Below are positions 50,043-61,933 of a stretch of 64,000 bases of DNA, one piece after another (the first letter of the stretch is position 1; each line of letters begins with the position of its first letter). The notes under the pieces were generated by a model. That model was given only the letters and a program-made list of their open reading frames with translations. It was not told the origin of the DNA and did not search any database. Origin of the DNA: Apostichopus japonicus (taxonomy: Eukaryota; Echinodermata; Holothuroidea; Aspidochirotida; Stichopodidae); NCBI RefSeq assembly GCF_037975245.1, contig NC_092563.1, positions 12,700,001-12,764,000 of the forward strand. The letters run 5' to 3'. The translations under genes were made by a program, and so were the position numbers.

Positions 50043-52470
50043 CGTATGATATACGATATGTGCTACATTGTGCACACACTAGTGAAAATACACTCTATAC
50101 TTTAAAGTATCTTTATAGTTTTTCGTTTCTCCGACGGGGAATGACTACTTGTGGGGTCTTCGTTCAGTTCGCCTCCTTTTAATTTCTTACTCTTCTTGAT
50201 ATTTTGCACATTACTAAATGTGTGAAATGAAAGAAACTTAACTGGTTATACCCTGTTGTACATTGCTTTGTTTTTCACGACTTTTGGCTTTTGACCATCA
50301 AATATATATCTAGAGTTCGGAACAAGGTATTGTGATTGAGCATTGAACTAACTGTAGAAAATTCCACCCCAAAACGTCAAACTGCATATACACGCATTTA
50401 ATGCTGCATTATGAATAAAAACCGTCCACAAATTTATTGTAACATACTTGACCGTTAAAGCCAAAATAACTGAACACATTATCTAATTTTTTTATGCCAC
50501 CAAAATAGCTACAGAAGCAGTGAAATTAGACAAACACTTCAAAAGCTTAGAGCCAATGAAATGACAAGACATTTCATTCAATTTGTCGGACATGAATTTT
50601 TCTGTATATACTGTTCAGGGACCACACAATGTGTTTCACCACGTTTAGTTACATTACGGGGTGTGCAATAATTTGTGAACAATTCATAGCTCAGTGGTTA
50701 AAGCAGGGATTTGTTAGGGCTCCCCGGTTAAAGTGACATCAGATTACAAGCCAACCCAAACCGCACGTTTTAATCTCCAATGGAACAACAAGCTTAACTG
50801 AATTCGATTCGGATCTGGTGTAAACAAAGTCGAACAATGTATTAATGTGTACAGAAGTGTTTTATATCTCAGAATGATGAGCTCGCACATTTTAAGTAAA
50901 ATACTAAGCTGGCTTATATAATGCCATGTTAAAGGGCATTTTCCTATAGCCCAAGATTGAGATTATGAAATATATAAGGTACCTTAAAGCATGAATTGCT
51001 TGGGGAAAGTTCCGCGTTCATTATGCAGTTAGGGAACGGTCCCAAGCCGTGCATGAAGTGACTGAATAGAAATTGTTCCTATGTTAAGGTATATCGTTCA
51101 TCGCTCACTCGTGTCCAAAAGATATCACCATTACTTGATAAACAGTTCTTGATTTGTAGCAGGGACCATTACTGCCTGAGTTAAAGTTGCAATTTGCGAT
51201 TTTTTGTTTAAATGATTTTGGTTTTAGACTAAGCGAGTGAAAAGAACAGATCTCTTTAAAGGTAATTACGATTAACGCAGGATCCTCATGATATGGGCTT
51301 TAATGGGAAACCACATGCAAGGCCAAACATTCCGTGATAGTGGCCACATTCAGTCGGAAATTCGACTTTAAGCAAATCAATAGGTTGTATCATAACGTTG
51401 TGACAAATTGGTTTAAGCACTTTTGTCGCGTTTGCCGTGTTTTCCTAATTAAGACGGACAATAATACTATATCTGTTTAATTAAATTGCAGCGCATAAGT
51501 AACCTACATGGCTAACTGTCACTAAGCGCTTCCTGTTAGCTCAGTGGATACCTTAGCTTGTCGAGTAGTTAAACGCGGCATGTTTTCCTGGTTTCATAAC
51601 ACAGTTTACTTGTAGTGTTGTGTAGGAGTAAATCAATTCCTATTTGATATTTCCTATGATCTGTTCATGCAGTTGTTTGTACTTTTTGGGAAGGACAAGT
51701 CGGTATGACAAGTTCAACCGAAAGGACCCGGTTAAATACATGTACATATAATTGCCAATGAATTATGGATATTAACGTCGTAGTTATCAGATGTAAGACA
51801 AGACTTGACCGGTAATTTCTCTAACCATCCCATAATAAAGTCAATTGGTACAAGTTTTAGGTGGATGATTTTCAATTTCAATTTCTTTATTCCAGTATAA
51901 ATTACCAAATTTATAAATAGGACACATAATAATGATACATAAAAGACGTAAAAATGTACAATCATGAAAGCATGAACAAATAAGAATAATATGGAGGATT
52001 AGAAGGTTGAACGATTAAAAGGATTATAACAGAGATTCTAAGAACCCATTTTGAATATAAATGGCTGCTCTGTAGATAAACGAGTTCTTAAAAAGCATAA
52101 TTCTAAATTTAAAAAATGATACATTATCATATTCAACCAAAACAGAATAGCATGGGAATTACTTATAAATCTTACTCTCTTTTTTTTTCCTCGTCATTTC
52201 AGAGTTTCAAAATATTTCTTCTTTTTTCTGCTTGCTCTCTATTTTATCTGCTACATTAGATTATTGAAGTCTGAATGTTGCATTGTCAAGTTTTGTTGTG
52301 TCATAGGTAATCCATCGAGATAAAGTTGGACCCACTACTTCGATTGGTCCACTTAATACACTTTGTAAATTGTGAATATGTACATAGCGCATCTTACATA
52401 CAGAAACCTGCACAGTTTATGCAGTGTTTGCATGATACTGCTGTTCCATTGGGCTATGTCATGCATTTGA
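50043..52470. other. No gene; two isolated pol III A-box-like sites
   Basis: TAGCTCAGTGGTTA at 50687-50700 and TTAGCTCAGTGGATACC at 51537-51553 match the tRNA A box. Neither is followed at the right distance by a good B box (GGTTAAAGTGAC and GGTTTCATAAC are poor). They are probably heads of dead tRNA-derived SINEs. No protein-coding exon seen. Confidence 0.45.
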
Positions 52471-53115
52471 GGTATGTGATTACATGTTCAATTGGGGTAT
52501 GTGATTATGTGGGAAATGTTATAACATTTCCCACAAATGTCAAGTGGGGTATGTGACCACGTGGGTGGTGTGGTAAGAACATGTTCAACTTGGGCATTTG
52601 ATTCATGTGGATGTGTTATTACAACATATTCAACAGGGGTATATGTGGTAATTGTGGATGCGTATTACAACATGTTCAACTGGGGTATGTGATTCACGTG
52701 GGATGTGTTAGTACAACTGTTCAATTGGACATGTGATTGTTGTGGGGTGTGATAACAACATGTTCAATTGGGGTATGTGAATATTGTGGGGTGTGATAAC
52801 AACATGTTCAATTGGGGCAAGTGATTATTGTGGGGTGTGTTATTTCAACATCTTCAACTGGGGTATGTGATTATTGTGGGTGTGTTATTACAGGTATGTG
52901 GTTCACGTGAGATGTGTTAATACAACATGTTCAACTGGGGTATGTGGTTCACGTGTGATGTGTTATTACAACATGTTCAATTGCGGTACGTGACTATTGT
53001 GGGGTGTTTTATTACAAAATATTCAACTGGGGTATGTGGTTATTGTGGGTGTGTTATTACAACATGTTCAACTGGGGTTTGTGGTTACGTGGGAAGTTCC
53101 GTTACAACATGTTCA
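52471..53115 (+). repeat. 46-bp minisatellite, about 14 irregular copies
   Basis: Unit approximately GGGGTATGTGATTATTGTGG plus TGTGTTATTACAACATGTTCAACT. Copy starts near 52496, 52549, 52592, 52636, 52682, 52727, 52770, 52814, 52861, 52893, 52937, 52984, 53029 and 53074. Units vary by CACGTG/ATTGTG in the middle and by small deletions. One copy contains a perfect 28-bp palindrome (listed separately). The plus-strand frame is repeat translation. Confidence 0.9.
52508..52535. repeat. Perfect 28-bp palindrome inside the minisatellite
   Basis: The stretch centred on ATGTTATAACAT is its own reverse complement for 28 bases. Only this unit carries it. It probably arose by a templated inversion of half a unit. 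Confidence 0.85.
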
Positions 53116-55739
53116 TGTATGATTAACTTTCCTGTAAAAGTGCAATTGCATGAAAGTGAGTGGGATGTGGCATTCTTTAATAAGCGAAAGTGGGCTAGCA
53201 GGAACCTTTGTAACTTAAAGGATACATTAATGTAGTAATGGTGGCGGTCGGCCCTATTCAACAGTCAAATAGTAAAGACAGTTCAGGGTTATATAAAGTT
53301 ATATACATTTAGCATTAATCATAACATCCTATAGCCTGCTCGTGTTACTGATTAGAAAACCTTCCAGTACTAAAATGGTTTATATTTGATACGATTCATC
53401 CGTACCAAAACTAAGATAACCTTCAGTCCTTAATTAACTAATTAATATTTGAATTGATACTTCTCTATAATCAATGTCCTTAAAGCAAGGCACGCACGTA
53501 GAGTTTTTTAAATTTCTTTTAAAAGTGTAAACTCATTATTAAAACACAATACAGTTTTAATATATATATTGTAAGCTCATCTTACGAAAAAATGCATTTT
53601 GTGAAATATATCAACTTTAAAAAACAAAATGTTTGAGTTCCTATAATGGCACTGTGTTTGACATTCACACACTGCAGACAAACTGGCAGATCTTATCAAG
53701 ACTTCCGAAACGGACACAAACTGAGCACGATTCTTTGTATTTTTCAAATTTATTTATTTTATCACTAATTTTTGTTTGTTTGTTGGCTGAGTGGCACAGG
53801 AAGGCAGAGGGACTGTTCATCGCCAGCGTGGCAAAATTGACTGTTTGGACCCCCCCCCCTCTCTCTCCATTAATGTTTTATACCAAAACTTGTGATCATT
53901 GCCACATTAGGCCCGTTTTACCAACAGTATGGGTTCGAAACCATTGCTGCAATTGTGCATCCGGAGGTATAGTTAGACCATAAAATTAAGTCTGTAATTA
54001 TAGGCCTAAAGTATGGTTGTGCTTAAAACTACTTTTAAATTTTGCGCGTGGGGTTGATTGAAAGGTGTGGGTGGTTTACACCTCCATACTCCATGAATCC
54101 GCAATTGTTTCATAGTGTATTGGCACCGAAATGAACGACATCTATGAGCATCCGTACTAATCTACAATTATAAACATTGTATTACATGCATGTGCTAGAT
54201 GTACATTATATCACGTTGAGTTGTTTAATGACATAAATCGTGCTAGGGTATATATGCCGCATATTTGGTGAAATATATGACCAAGTGCCTAGTCACTGAA
54301 GATTTTTATGATCAGTTTGATAAAAGCAATAACTTTCTATCACAGCGCTTAAAAGGTGACTTGGGCACAATTTTTTTTTGTAATATTATATATCGATATA
54401 CCGTTAAAATAAAAACAATGTTATCACTCCAGGTTTATTTGTTTTACCACTGTTATGTGTTGGGAAAATTCCCTTTAAACATCCGAGGGCTCATCAGTTA
54501 AGATGGTAGGTGAAGTGGCTGGACTGTTTAGTCTAACACTCGGTTTGTGGACTCTCACGGTGGGCTTACATGATGACTTAAGATACTAAATTAAGCTTAA
54601 TATGATAACGAGAATTAGGACCAACCCGATTACTATTTTATATACCACCATAAGTAGACATTAGATGATAATCAGTCAAAGTGGCTGAAGTATACCTAAT
54701 CTAACACAGAGATACTATTAGGTCAGCCCTATACATCTGTTGCAGAACAGAACAGTATATACTGCAGTCAAGTTCTGGCAACTTTTACGTAAGTGATAAC
54801 AGACAAAAGACATCCTTGTAGAAGTTTTCACAACATTAATGCATTGGATTCTTATCTTTTCCTCCTCAGACATTTTTTCATTTAATACGTCACTGCAAAA
54901 TATAAATAAATTAATACAATTTCAAGTAACTTTTTGTATAGTTTACAACTAGCCACTATTAGAAACTTAATTCTCTGCGGAGAACCTATCATGGCCTATA
55001 GGAGACAGCCTGACAGTTACGTCATAAATTACTTAAATTCAGTATAAGTTTTTAAGCATCTAATATCATATTCAATTGACACCAATAACATAAGAATCGC
55101 TCAAAGTGACGTTTCTTCGATATGAGAGCTTATTATTATGATTGTTTTTATTAATGTGTCACACTTAAATATAAATCCAGTGTTTGTTTCTTCGTGATTC
55201 AGTGTCCTGCCTGAAATGTTATCCGTTAATATCTGTTTGTGGTTGAGGAAACATATTGTTTGATTACGAAGTATATTAAAATAATTACATCACCTGTTTG
55301 CTGGTACCGGATTTCCTGTCACGGGAATATTGAATACTTGAACAATCAGTGTGTCAATATTTTCAGATTGGTTTAAAGCTACAAGTTGCTTCATTGTCAC
55401 CAGAGGAGTCAAGAACCAGGGTTGGGCCCCCTGGGACAATTACGTCATCATGCCCCCTTCTCACACTTTAGTGAAATGACAATACACTAGTTGTTATCCC
55501 ATGTATTCCAGACCCCGTTAATTAATCCCGTGTTCAAGGGCTATACCACCCCCCCCCCTCTTGTCAGTCGTGATTATGATCAAGCCATGTAATATTAACT
55601 CGTTAATTTGTGTCCTTCAATGTTAATGAGATATTTAATTGACCACGACCAACTGGCAGTCTTATAATCAGCGATATTATATACCGTTTAATGCAGTGCA
55701 GACAATTTCGTGTCCCACAAAATATACATACATACCTGC

Positions 55740-55740
<1 letters not shown>
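53116..55740. other. No gene identified
   Basis: No exon or transposon boundary seen. Poly-C at 53850-53859 and 55549-55558. Confidence 0.5.

Positions 55741-55820
<80 letters not shown>
55741..55820. repeat. (TA)n microsatellite, about 40 units
   Basis: Pure alternating TA for about 80 bases. Confidence 0.97.
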
Positions 55821-55823
<3 letters not shown>

Positions 55824-56819
55824 CGCTTGACTTTTGGTACCACCGGAATATATAAAAAATTCACAGTCAAATTTCCGCTTTAAAATATGAGAGAATGAAT
55901 CTCATCCTGTCCACAGTTTTGGCTACTACTATATATAGACAAACTGTAAACCACTTACAGCCATACTTGATAAGTTATAATCTTGTTATATACAGATGAT
56001 GTGTGTTGGTATATTTCCATTTCCCTTTGTTTGCTTTCTTTCCGTTTTACTATTTTCGAACAACAAACTATTTCATCGGGACATGGGTGTCGATTGATTT
56101 TGTTCAATGTGTCACATGTATACAATGTAAGTATAAACAAATTCACGACGTTTGTGTAGTCATTTTTAAACAAACTTTAAACATTTCGAATGGTTTCTTT
56201 ATTTTTGTTTCTTTCTCGGTCACGATGATGTCTGATCTTGTGTGTATACTTGGTAATAACCTATTCAGATTCTCATTGCACATTATATACTGTACGTTAA
56301 GGTAGACACAAACCCATACCGTGCATGTAATAAGACAAATACCTGCAGGAACAACGCAGTTTCCCAAACAAACAGATAAGAAAGTTTTTGTTTAATTTGG
56401 GAAATATCACAGAGTTATTAATGTTGCTTCTGAAAAAAATGGCTGACGACTCAATCTTAAATATGACACCATCGAGCCACATGTGCTTTATTATTACGGT
56501 ACTTTTGTTTCTTCATCATTTATTACAATGTGTATTTTCTGTAATGGAGGTGGGTTTGTAAATGCTGATTCTAAAATGTTGGAGTTCTTAACATAACCTA
56601 CCGATGGCAGTGGTGTAAGTGTCAACACTGCTAACAATTTTCTTTGGAAAATTGAACAGAAAAACAAAAAGAAAGTGACGGTTTCAGATCCCTAGTTGCT
56701 CTGTGACGTCACAGATTTACCATTATGGCAGCTACCAGACATGATATTTAAACTAGGATATCTCACAAACGGACCGAGGTATTTCTTAACTGTGCGGAGA
56801 AGCCGTTCTGCTTTAAAGA
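55821..56819. other. No gene identified
   Basis: No exon recognised. Two overlapping frames around 56003-56367 (100 codons plus, 74 minus) are in T-rich DNA and lack domains. Confidence 0.45.
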
Positions 56820-56961
56820 TCTCTGTCATATAGGTTACAGATCATGGTTAGGTTTATGTCCAATTGAACATTGTTTATATCTGTCATATAAGTTACAGAT
56901 GGTGGTTAGGCTGTGTCCTCTTTTAATAGTGTGTATATCTGTCATATAAGTTAATGATGAT
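56820..56961 (+). repeat. 58-bp satellite, left segment (2.4 copies)
   Basis: Unit: TCTGTCATATAAGTTACAGA, then TGATGGTTAGGTTGTGTCCC, then CTTTTAATAGTGTGTATA. The array stops in mid-unit at 56961, where the 1952-bp element is inserted, and resumes at 58914. Confidence 0.9.
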
Positions 56962-57008
56962 CAGGTGCGTATCCAGGGGGGGGCGTTGGGGGCGCGCGCC
57001 CCCCGGGT

Positions 57009-57131
57009 AAGAAAAAGAGGAGAGAAAAAAAGAGAAGAAAAAAGGGAAAAGGAGGGGGGGAAAAGAAAAGGAGGAGAGAAAGGAAGGGAAAAGAAGAAGA
57101 AAAAAGAGAGAAAAAGGAGAAAGGGAGGGAG
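57009..57131 (+). repeat. 123-base uninterrupted purine tract
   Basis: Only A and G occur from 57009 to 57131, mostly GAAA, GGA and GAGA words. Such homopurine tracts can form triplex (H-) DNA. It lies just inside the left end of the TIR element. The proline/serine/phenylalanine-rich frames on the minus strand come from this tract. Confidence 0.92.
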
Positions 57132-57539
57132 TAGAAGATAGCCAAGACTTCGGGAAGAGAAAGAGGAACAGTCATAGTTAAAGCGCTGATCCCTATTATA
57201 TACACAGGGTAGCCAGTGACAGATCAAGGATTACGGAGGGGGTGTGAGCCTCACCGGCCTACCCCTTACACCAACAACTCCATTTTTGACGTTTTTTCCC
57301 CTCTCTCACTAATGTATCTATATAAATACTATATATGGTCTATCGTAACGCGTGTGTGTGTATGGACGCCTTAAACAATTGTACAATTGTGCTATATGGA
57401 ACCAACTGTGGCTGGTCTTGAACTCGACGGGGTCGTCGGGAACATGACGCATTTCGGGAAGGGGCGACCGCCCCCCCCCCCGAGCAAATTTCCTTTATGA
57501 CATCGCTAGTAATTTCAAAATAGACAATGCTTAGGTGCA

Positions 57540-57655
57540 ACTTACAAGGCCTGGGAAGTGTCATTTCCAGCGATCTGGGAGTCATTTTCGGCCAAAATTT
57601 TTCTTGTACGCTTCGCGCCAACACATGGTGGCGCTTCGCTTAGATAGTTTGCATA
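57540..57655 (+). repeat. Dispersed module, copy 2 (TTTTCTTGTACGC family)
   Basis: GGGAAGTGTCATTTCCAGCG ... TTTTTCTTGTACGCTTCGCG ... CAACACATGGTGGCGCTTCG ... TTAGATAGT. Homologous modules lie at 25660-25785 and 58755-58875, all on the same strand. In the minus strand of the other two copies a short peptide frame (PPSVGAERTRKFLVL) is shared, but here it is broken, so it is unlikely to be translated. This is the recurring subterminal part of one transposon family. Confidence 0.8.
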
Positions 57656-57786
57656 CAGGCTTCGCCCCTCCCTTGGCAATTACTCGCTACACGCCTGTTC
57701 GAATTTGTAAAGCAAAGAGCAGATATAACATCATATCAGTGAGCATTGAAATGCCTGTTCCACAATGAACAGCCTCAAAAACTGTC

Positions 57787-57798
57787 TATGTGTGTAGT
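57787..57798. other. Left 12-bp direct repeat, TATGTGTGTAGT
   Basis: Identical to 58235-58246. The two copies flank the nested 436-bp element exactly. Confidence 0.8.
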
Positions 57799-58234
57799 CG
57801 AAGGCGTAGCCCAATTGGATTTGGGGCTGTAACGACTTGCGCGAAGAAAAAGCCAACATTTTTCGCGCGCTTTGCGCGCGTTCAACATAGCGATGCCAAT
57901 ATCATATAAGCAAGAATCGGTCATTACATTGCATGGCATCGTGTACCGCACGGTCCGTCAAAGTAGCACAGTATACCGCCGGATGCTAATGTAAACAACC
58001 AAATGTCGTATGTAGATGGAGAAAAACCATACAGATCCATTTATGGAAACACTCTCTTTTACAGTAGTAATGTCGGCCAATCTTAGAACTTTATTTTAAT
58101 TACCAAGGAGATCATTTTTAAGCTATTCATTGCTATTTATTTTTCTCTCAGTAGGTGCCCGAAAAAAATGGGGAAAAAATTGGTTGCGGGGGGGGGGTGG
58201 GGGCTGCAGCCCCGCCTCCTACGGGACCTACGCC
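57799..58234. mobile_element. 436-bp element flanked by 12-bp direct repeats
   Basis: Starts CGAAGGCGTAGCCC and ends GGACCTACGCC, so the inverted termini share only about GGCGTAG. There is a GC foldback near each end: TTCGCGCGCTTTGCGCGCG near 57857 and GGGGCTGCAGCCCC near 58200. Perfect 12-bp repeats TATGTGTGTAGT flank it. A 12-bp duplication is longer than usual for cut-and-paste elements (2-11) and fits retroposition or an unusual transposase. No A-tail is seen. Confidence 0.65.
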
Positions 58235-58246
58235 TATGTGTGTAGT
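58235..58246. other. Right 12-bp direct repeat, TATGTGTGTAGT
   Basis: Pairs with 57787-57798. Confidence 0.8.
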
Positions 58247-58754
58247 GTTCGGTTTCGATATACCTGATATCGGAAATATCTGCTATTTTTCATTTCCTTC
58301 AACCAAGTTTTATAATAGCCATAATAAGAGGTTTTAATATTTGTACACCAATAAATTAACTGTGTCTGAATTTTCGAAAATTTCCTCACCAACATTCTTC
58401 ATCATACTTTCCTCTACTCGTGCAATTTGTACCTGTCTATTAGGGGTTGAAGGAGGTTTTTCCCTATTGGTTGTCCATAGATTGCATTTTGTGCAACATT
58501 ATGGGTATGTTTTCAAGTGATTTTTATTCACGAGAAATGTGAATTTTCAAATTCTCAACAAATAATGGGCTTAAAACCTTGAAAAGTGGGGCTTTCGGAT
58601 ATTGTGGGCCGTGACGTAGAATCGCCTACAAAAGCAATGATCCATAGGACATGCAATGAGGTCGAACATGATGTGTGACTGGTGACAATCTTCAAAAAGG
58701 TTATGGATGGAAAAAAAATTGAGAAATACTTGGTTCTCAGGCAAAAGTGTACAT

Positions 58755-58875
58755 TTGGTTGGTCATTTTCAAGCCCGAGAAGTGTCATTTCCGGTGATCT
58801 GGGGGGTATCAAAACCAGAAATTTTCTTGTACGCTCCGCGCCAACCGATGGTGGCGCTCCGCTTAGATAGTAATT
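58755..58875 (+). repeat. Dispersed module, copy 3
   Basis: Contains GAAGTGTCATTTCCGGTGAT, TTTTCTTGTACGCTCCGCGC, CAACCGATGGTGGCGCTCCG and CTTAGATAGT. It is closer to copy 1 (25660-25785) than to copy 2. It abuts the right terminus of the 1952-bp element, which supports a subterminal role. Confidence 0.85.
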
Positions 58876-58913
58876 CACGCCCCCCGGGTTAGAAAATCCT
58901 GGATACGCGCCTG

Positions 58914-59245
58914 ATGATGGTTAGGTTAGTGTCCCCTTTAATAGTGTGTATATCTCTCATATAAGTTACAGATGTTAGTAAGGTCGTGTCCTCTTTAATT
59001 GTGTGTATATCTGTCATATAAGTTAATAATGATGGTTAGGTTAGTGTCCCCTTTAATATTGTGTTTATCTGTCATATAAGTTACAGATGATGATTAGGTT
59101 GTGTCCCCTTTGATAGTGTGTATATCTGTCATAAAAGTTACAGATTATGGTTAGGTTTGTGTCCCCTTCAATATTGTGTATATTTGTCATATAAGTTCAA
59201 GTGATGGGTAGGTTGTGTCCCCTTCAATATTGTGTATATGTATAC
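58914..59245 (+). repeat. 58-bp satellite, right segment (about 5.5 copies)
   Basis: Same unit as 56820-56961 with CATATAAGTT recurring at about 58-base steps (58957, 59016, 59074, 59132, 59191 region). Units differ by AGTGTCCCC/TGTGTCCCC and by small indels. Confidence 0.9.
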
Positions 59246-59739
59246 TGGCTATATGCACTCGATATTCTTTTAAAGCGATATTCCGGCGGCTGCTGATAAT
59301 GTTACACTGATCAGACATACATTTACCACACACCCTTAGTTGAAACCACAATCTCAACATCATGTTCGTAAATTTAAATATGGTCGATTGAAAGATTTAA
59401 GTTTTCACAGGAAACGGATGATCAGAGTAGGTGGTTTACGTTGTCATCATGGTACATATATTCTTCAATAGCTTTGTTTTTCTTATTGCACATTGCGCTC
59501 ATGGTCGCAGGCCAGTACATAGTACTTGTAGTTCAAGTTATTTCGGTGTATGATTTTTATAATATCGCAATACCGGTATGGCACTCTCAAATCTGCTGTC
59601 GTTTGTTCGAGAAGGAGATTGAGAGAGTAACACGGCATGCTGCGTTAGTTTAGTCATCAGTCCATATATAGAACGCATTATTAATGTCATCGTATATTTC
59701 CTTCAATTGTATAATGTTGAAAACTTGTCCTCGAAGACA
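59246..59739. other. No gene identified
   Basis: A 70-codon plus frame at 59441-59653 has one hydrophobic segment (FFLLHIALMVAGQYIVLVV) but no splice context or homology I recognise; not called. Confidence 0.4.
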
Positions 59740-60027
59740 GCCGTTGACATACGTGTTTCGGCACACTACCCAGGATTTTTCCATGAGGTTTGAGCAATTA
59801 CCCTCCAGAACCCCATCTCTCAGAATGGATGATCAGAATGCATAAAAGCTATAGCTTGGACTATACATGGTATGATCTAAACAAAATATAAATGTAACTC
59901 AGTCGACCTCCGTCGCAAGGCTCTGAAATCTGTAGATAAATTTTCACGTCTGAAAAATCCCGCGACCCACTGAAATGTTTTTCGCGACCTACTTTGGGTC
60001 GCACCCCAATAGTTTGCGAACCGTCGT
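59740..60027. mobile_element. hAT-like MITE relic, copy 2
   Basis: The right part GGGTCGCACCCCAATAGTTT followed by GCGAACCGTCG resembles the complement of a CAGTGGTTCCCAAAC-type hAT end with GGGTCGC subterminal words. The interior matches the 49.8-kb copy. The left end is degraded. Boundaries approximate. Confidence 0.55.
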
Positions 60028-61933
60028 TGTAACATTACACTATGATAGTATGCTAATTATCTACTAACCAAACTAACGAGCAAATATTCAATACAAATGG
60101 ATGGCGGTATTTACATATATAATAGTAAATGTCATTAGTGTTTACCATTTAATAGAGGTTGTTGTCATAGATTTATTGTTATTAATTTAGTAATTGGGGG
60201 CGCAGAACCGAAAGTAAATGAGCTTTACAAGTGGAATATCACTTTTAAAGCGTTTTGGGCGTAAGAGATACCATGAACTAAAATTTAACTTCCAAATACA
60301 GTGGGTTTTTCTTGTCATGTTTATTTGATTGCTTGCTAATTCAACCTGCGTTTCCTCGTTTGGATTCAAATTTTCTCTAGCCTTCGAGACTTTTTTTTGT
60401 AACAAAGAGAAAATGTAAAAAGTTATACAGTATTTGTATCACCGGAGACAAGTTTATATCATGCTATACACATGCACAAGGTACAACTTGTCAATACTGA
60501 TAAATAGTAACAACTGGTACAGCAGTCTAGGGCAGTACATGGGCGGTGGGGGGGGGGGGGGTATAACATGCTTCCGGCTCAGTGATTCAGTAGGCAGCGG
60601 TGTGGCGATTCGGATCAGTGAGTTTTAAAACTCCCTGATTGACATTTGGTAAGGTCATGAACCATCCTAGAAAGTGGTTAATTGAGAAATGTTTGATTGG
60701 GTAGATGGGGGGAGGGACTGGGCTTAGATGCAAACAAATGCTATCATTGCCATCATTTTTAACTACGTTTAGCGTGAACTGTTTACTTTAAGCTATAATT
60801 GGAAGAAAGCCTGATTTTTCTTTGGAGAGTGGGGGTGGGGGTTGGAGAGGACGTTGCTTCACCCATAGCTGTGACATTGGGACAGAGTCAAATCAAGGGT
60901 TTCGTAAAGAAGGAGGTGTTGCTCTGGGATCGTTGAAGCCGACTCGATTCCATGTAGGGGGTGTGAGGGCCCCCTCGGAGAAAAAGAAGAAGAGTTTAAA
61001 CGTCAAGTCGTGCATTTTGGGGCATTCGTAGACTAAATTTTAGGTCTATACACAAGCTTGTGCTAGTAAAATTATGTGAAAGTTGAAATGGGGGTGTTCA
61101 CCAGGAGGAGCGGACTAATTCTCCCCCGTTTGAAGATAAAATAAACACGACTGAACCATTTCCCGGACTGACGGTGGAGGTTGGGAGGGGTAGGTGAGAG
61201 GGCCTTGACACGCTACTGCTTCTATTTAATTGAATAATTTCAAATTTATGATATACTCAAACAGCACTACATAGCTATACCTGGCAACAACAAAAAAGTG
61301 TTTAAAAAAAACATTTCCGTAAGGCAATTCAGCATAAACTTTATCCCTCCCGGTGGAGCCTGCTTGGGATGACATGATGGACAATATGTAGACCCTTTTA
61401 ATATATTATTTCCCTTCAAATGTCAGGGGTCTTTTTTTTGTCACGGATAGGGTACACACTTTAATTGCGGCTCTTCAGATCAATTCCTGCACTGTTATAT
61501 ACAATATAATCAAATGACATATATTATTACATGGATTCATAGTTACAAGTCAATATGTCATTTGTGGTTGATCCTTGTTTAGGAACCTTATATCAGATCA
61601 TTTTCCTACTTGACCAACCGTGTCATATCTAGATCTACTCACTTCCTATAAGTTATGACCACATCAGTTTCAAATAGTAGCCGGTCGTCGGTATGATTGG
61701 AACTTGTAGCGGGCATCTTACCACGTCATCACCCATCCTTTCACTGTATCAGTTTCCACATGATGAAGGTTTGGAACCGTCATAGTCCAAAACTGAGACG
61801 GATAATAGGACTGTGGCTCCTTGAAACCGGCGAGTCAAACCGCAGTGAGTAGAACAGGGATGAGAGGAGCCAGTGATGAAGATGGCATGAAGACGACGAT
61901 AGAGGTAGGCAGACAGGGTGACGAAAGACGAAC
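60028..61933. other. No gene identified
   Basis: Poly-G at 60548-60561, several GGGGG-rich runs (60707-60840, 61178-61190) and poly-T runs. No exon or RNA gene. The last 150 bases before the foldback (61780-61930) are GA-rich and may be part of the repeat complex that follows. Confidence 0.4.

Larger units (their letters stand above)
56962..58913. mobile_element. 1952-bp non-autonomous TIR element inserted in a satellite
   Basis: Termini CAGGTGCGTATCCAGG (56962-56977) and the complement of CAGGCGCGTATCCAGG (58898-58913) match at 15 of 16 bases. They interrupt the 58-bp satellite in mid-unit, so both boundaries are certain. Comparison with uninterrupted units gives a 5-bp duplication, ATGAT. 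The terminus class CAGGnGCGnATCCAGG is the same as that of the outer element at 16673/26249, which also has a 5-bp duplication. The interior holds GC palindromes, a 123-base purine-only tract, two same-direction copies of a dispersed module and a nested 436-bp element. No transposase. Confidence 0.85.

Noticed and set aside
56951-57227. Phe/Ser/Pro-rich minus frames of 84 and 88 codons
   Set aside because: They are the complement of the purine-only tract and the G-rich terminus of a transposon.
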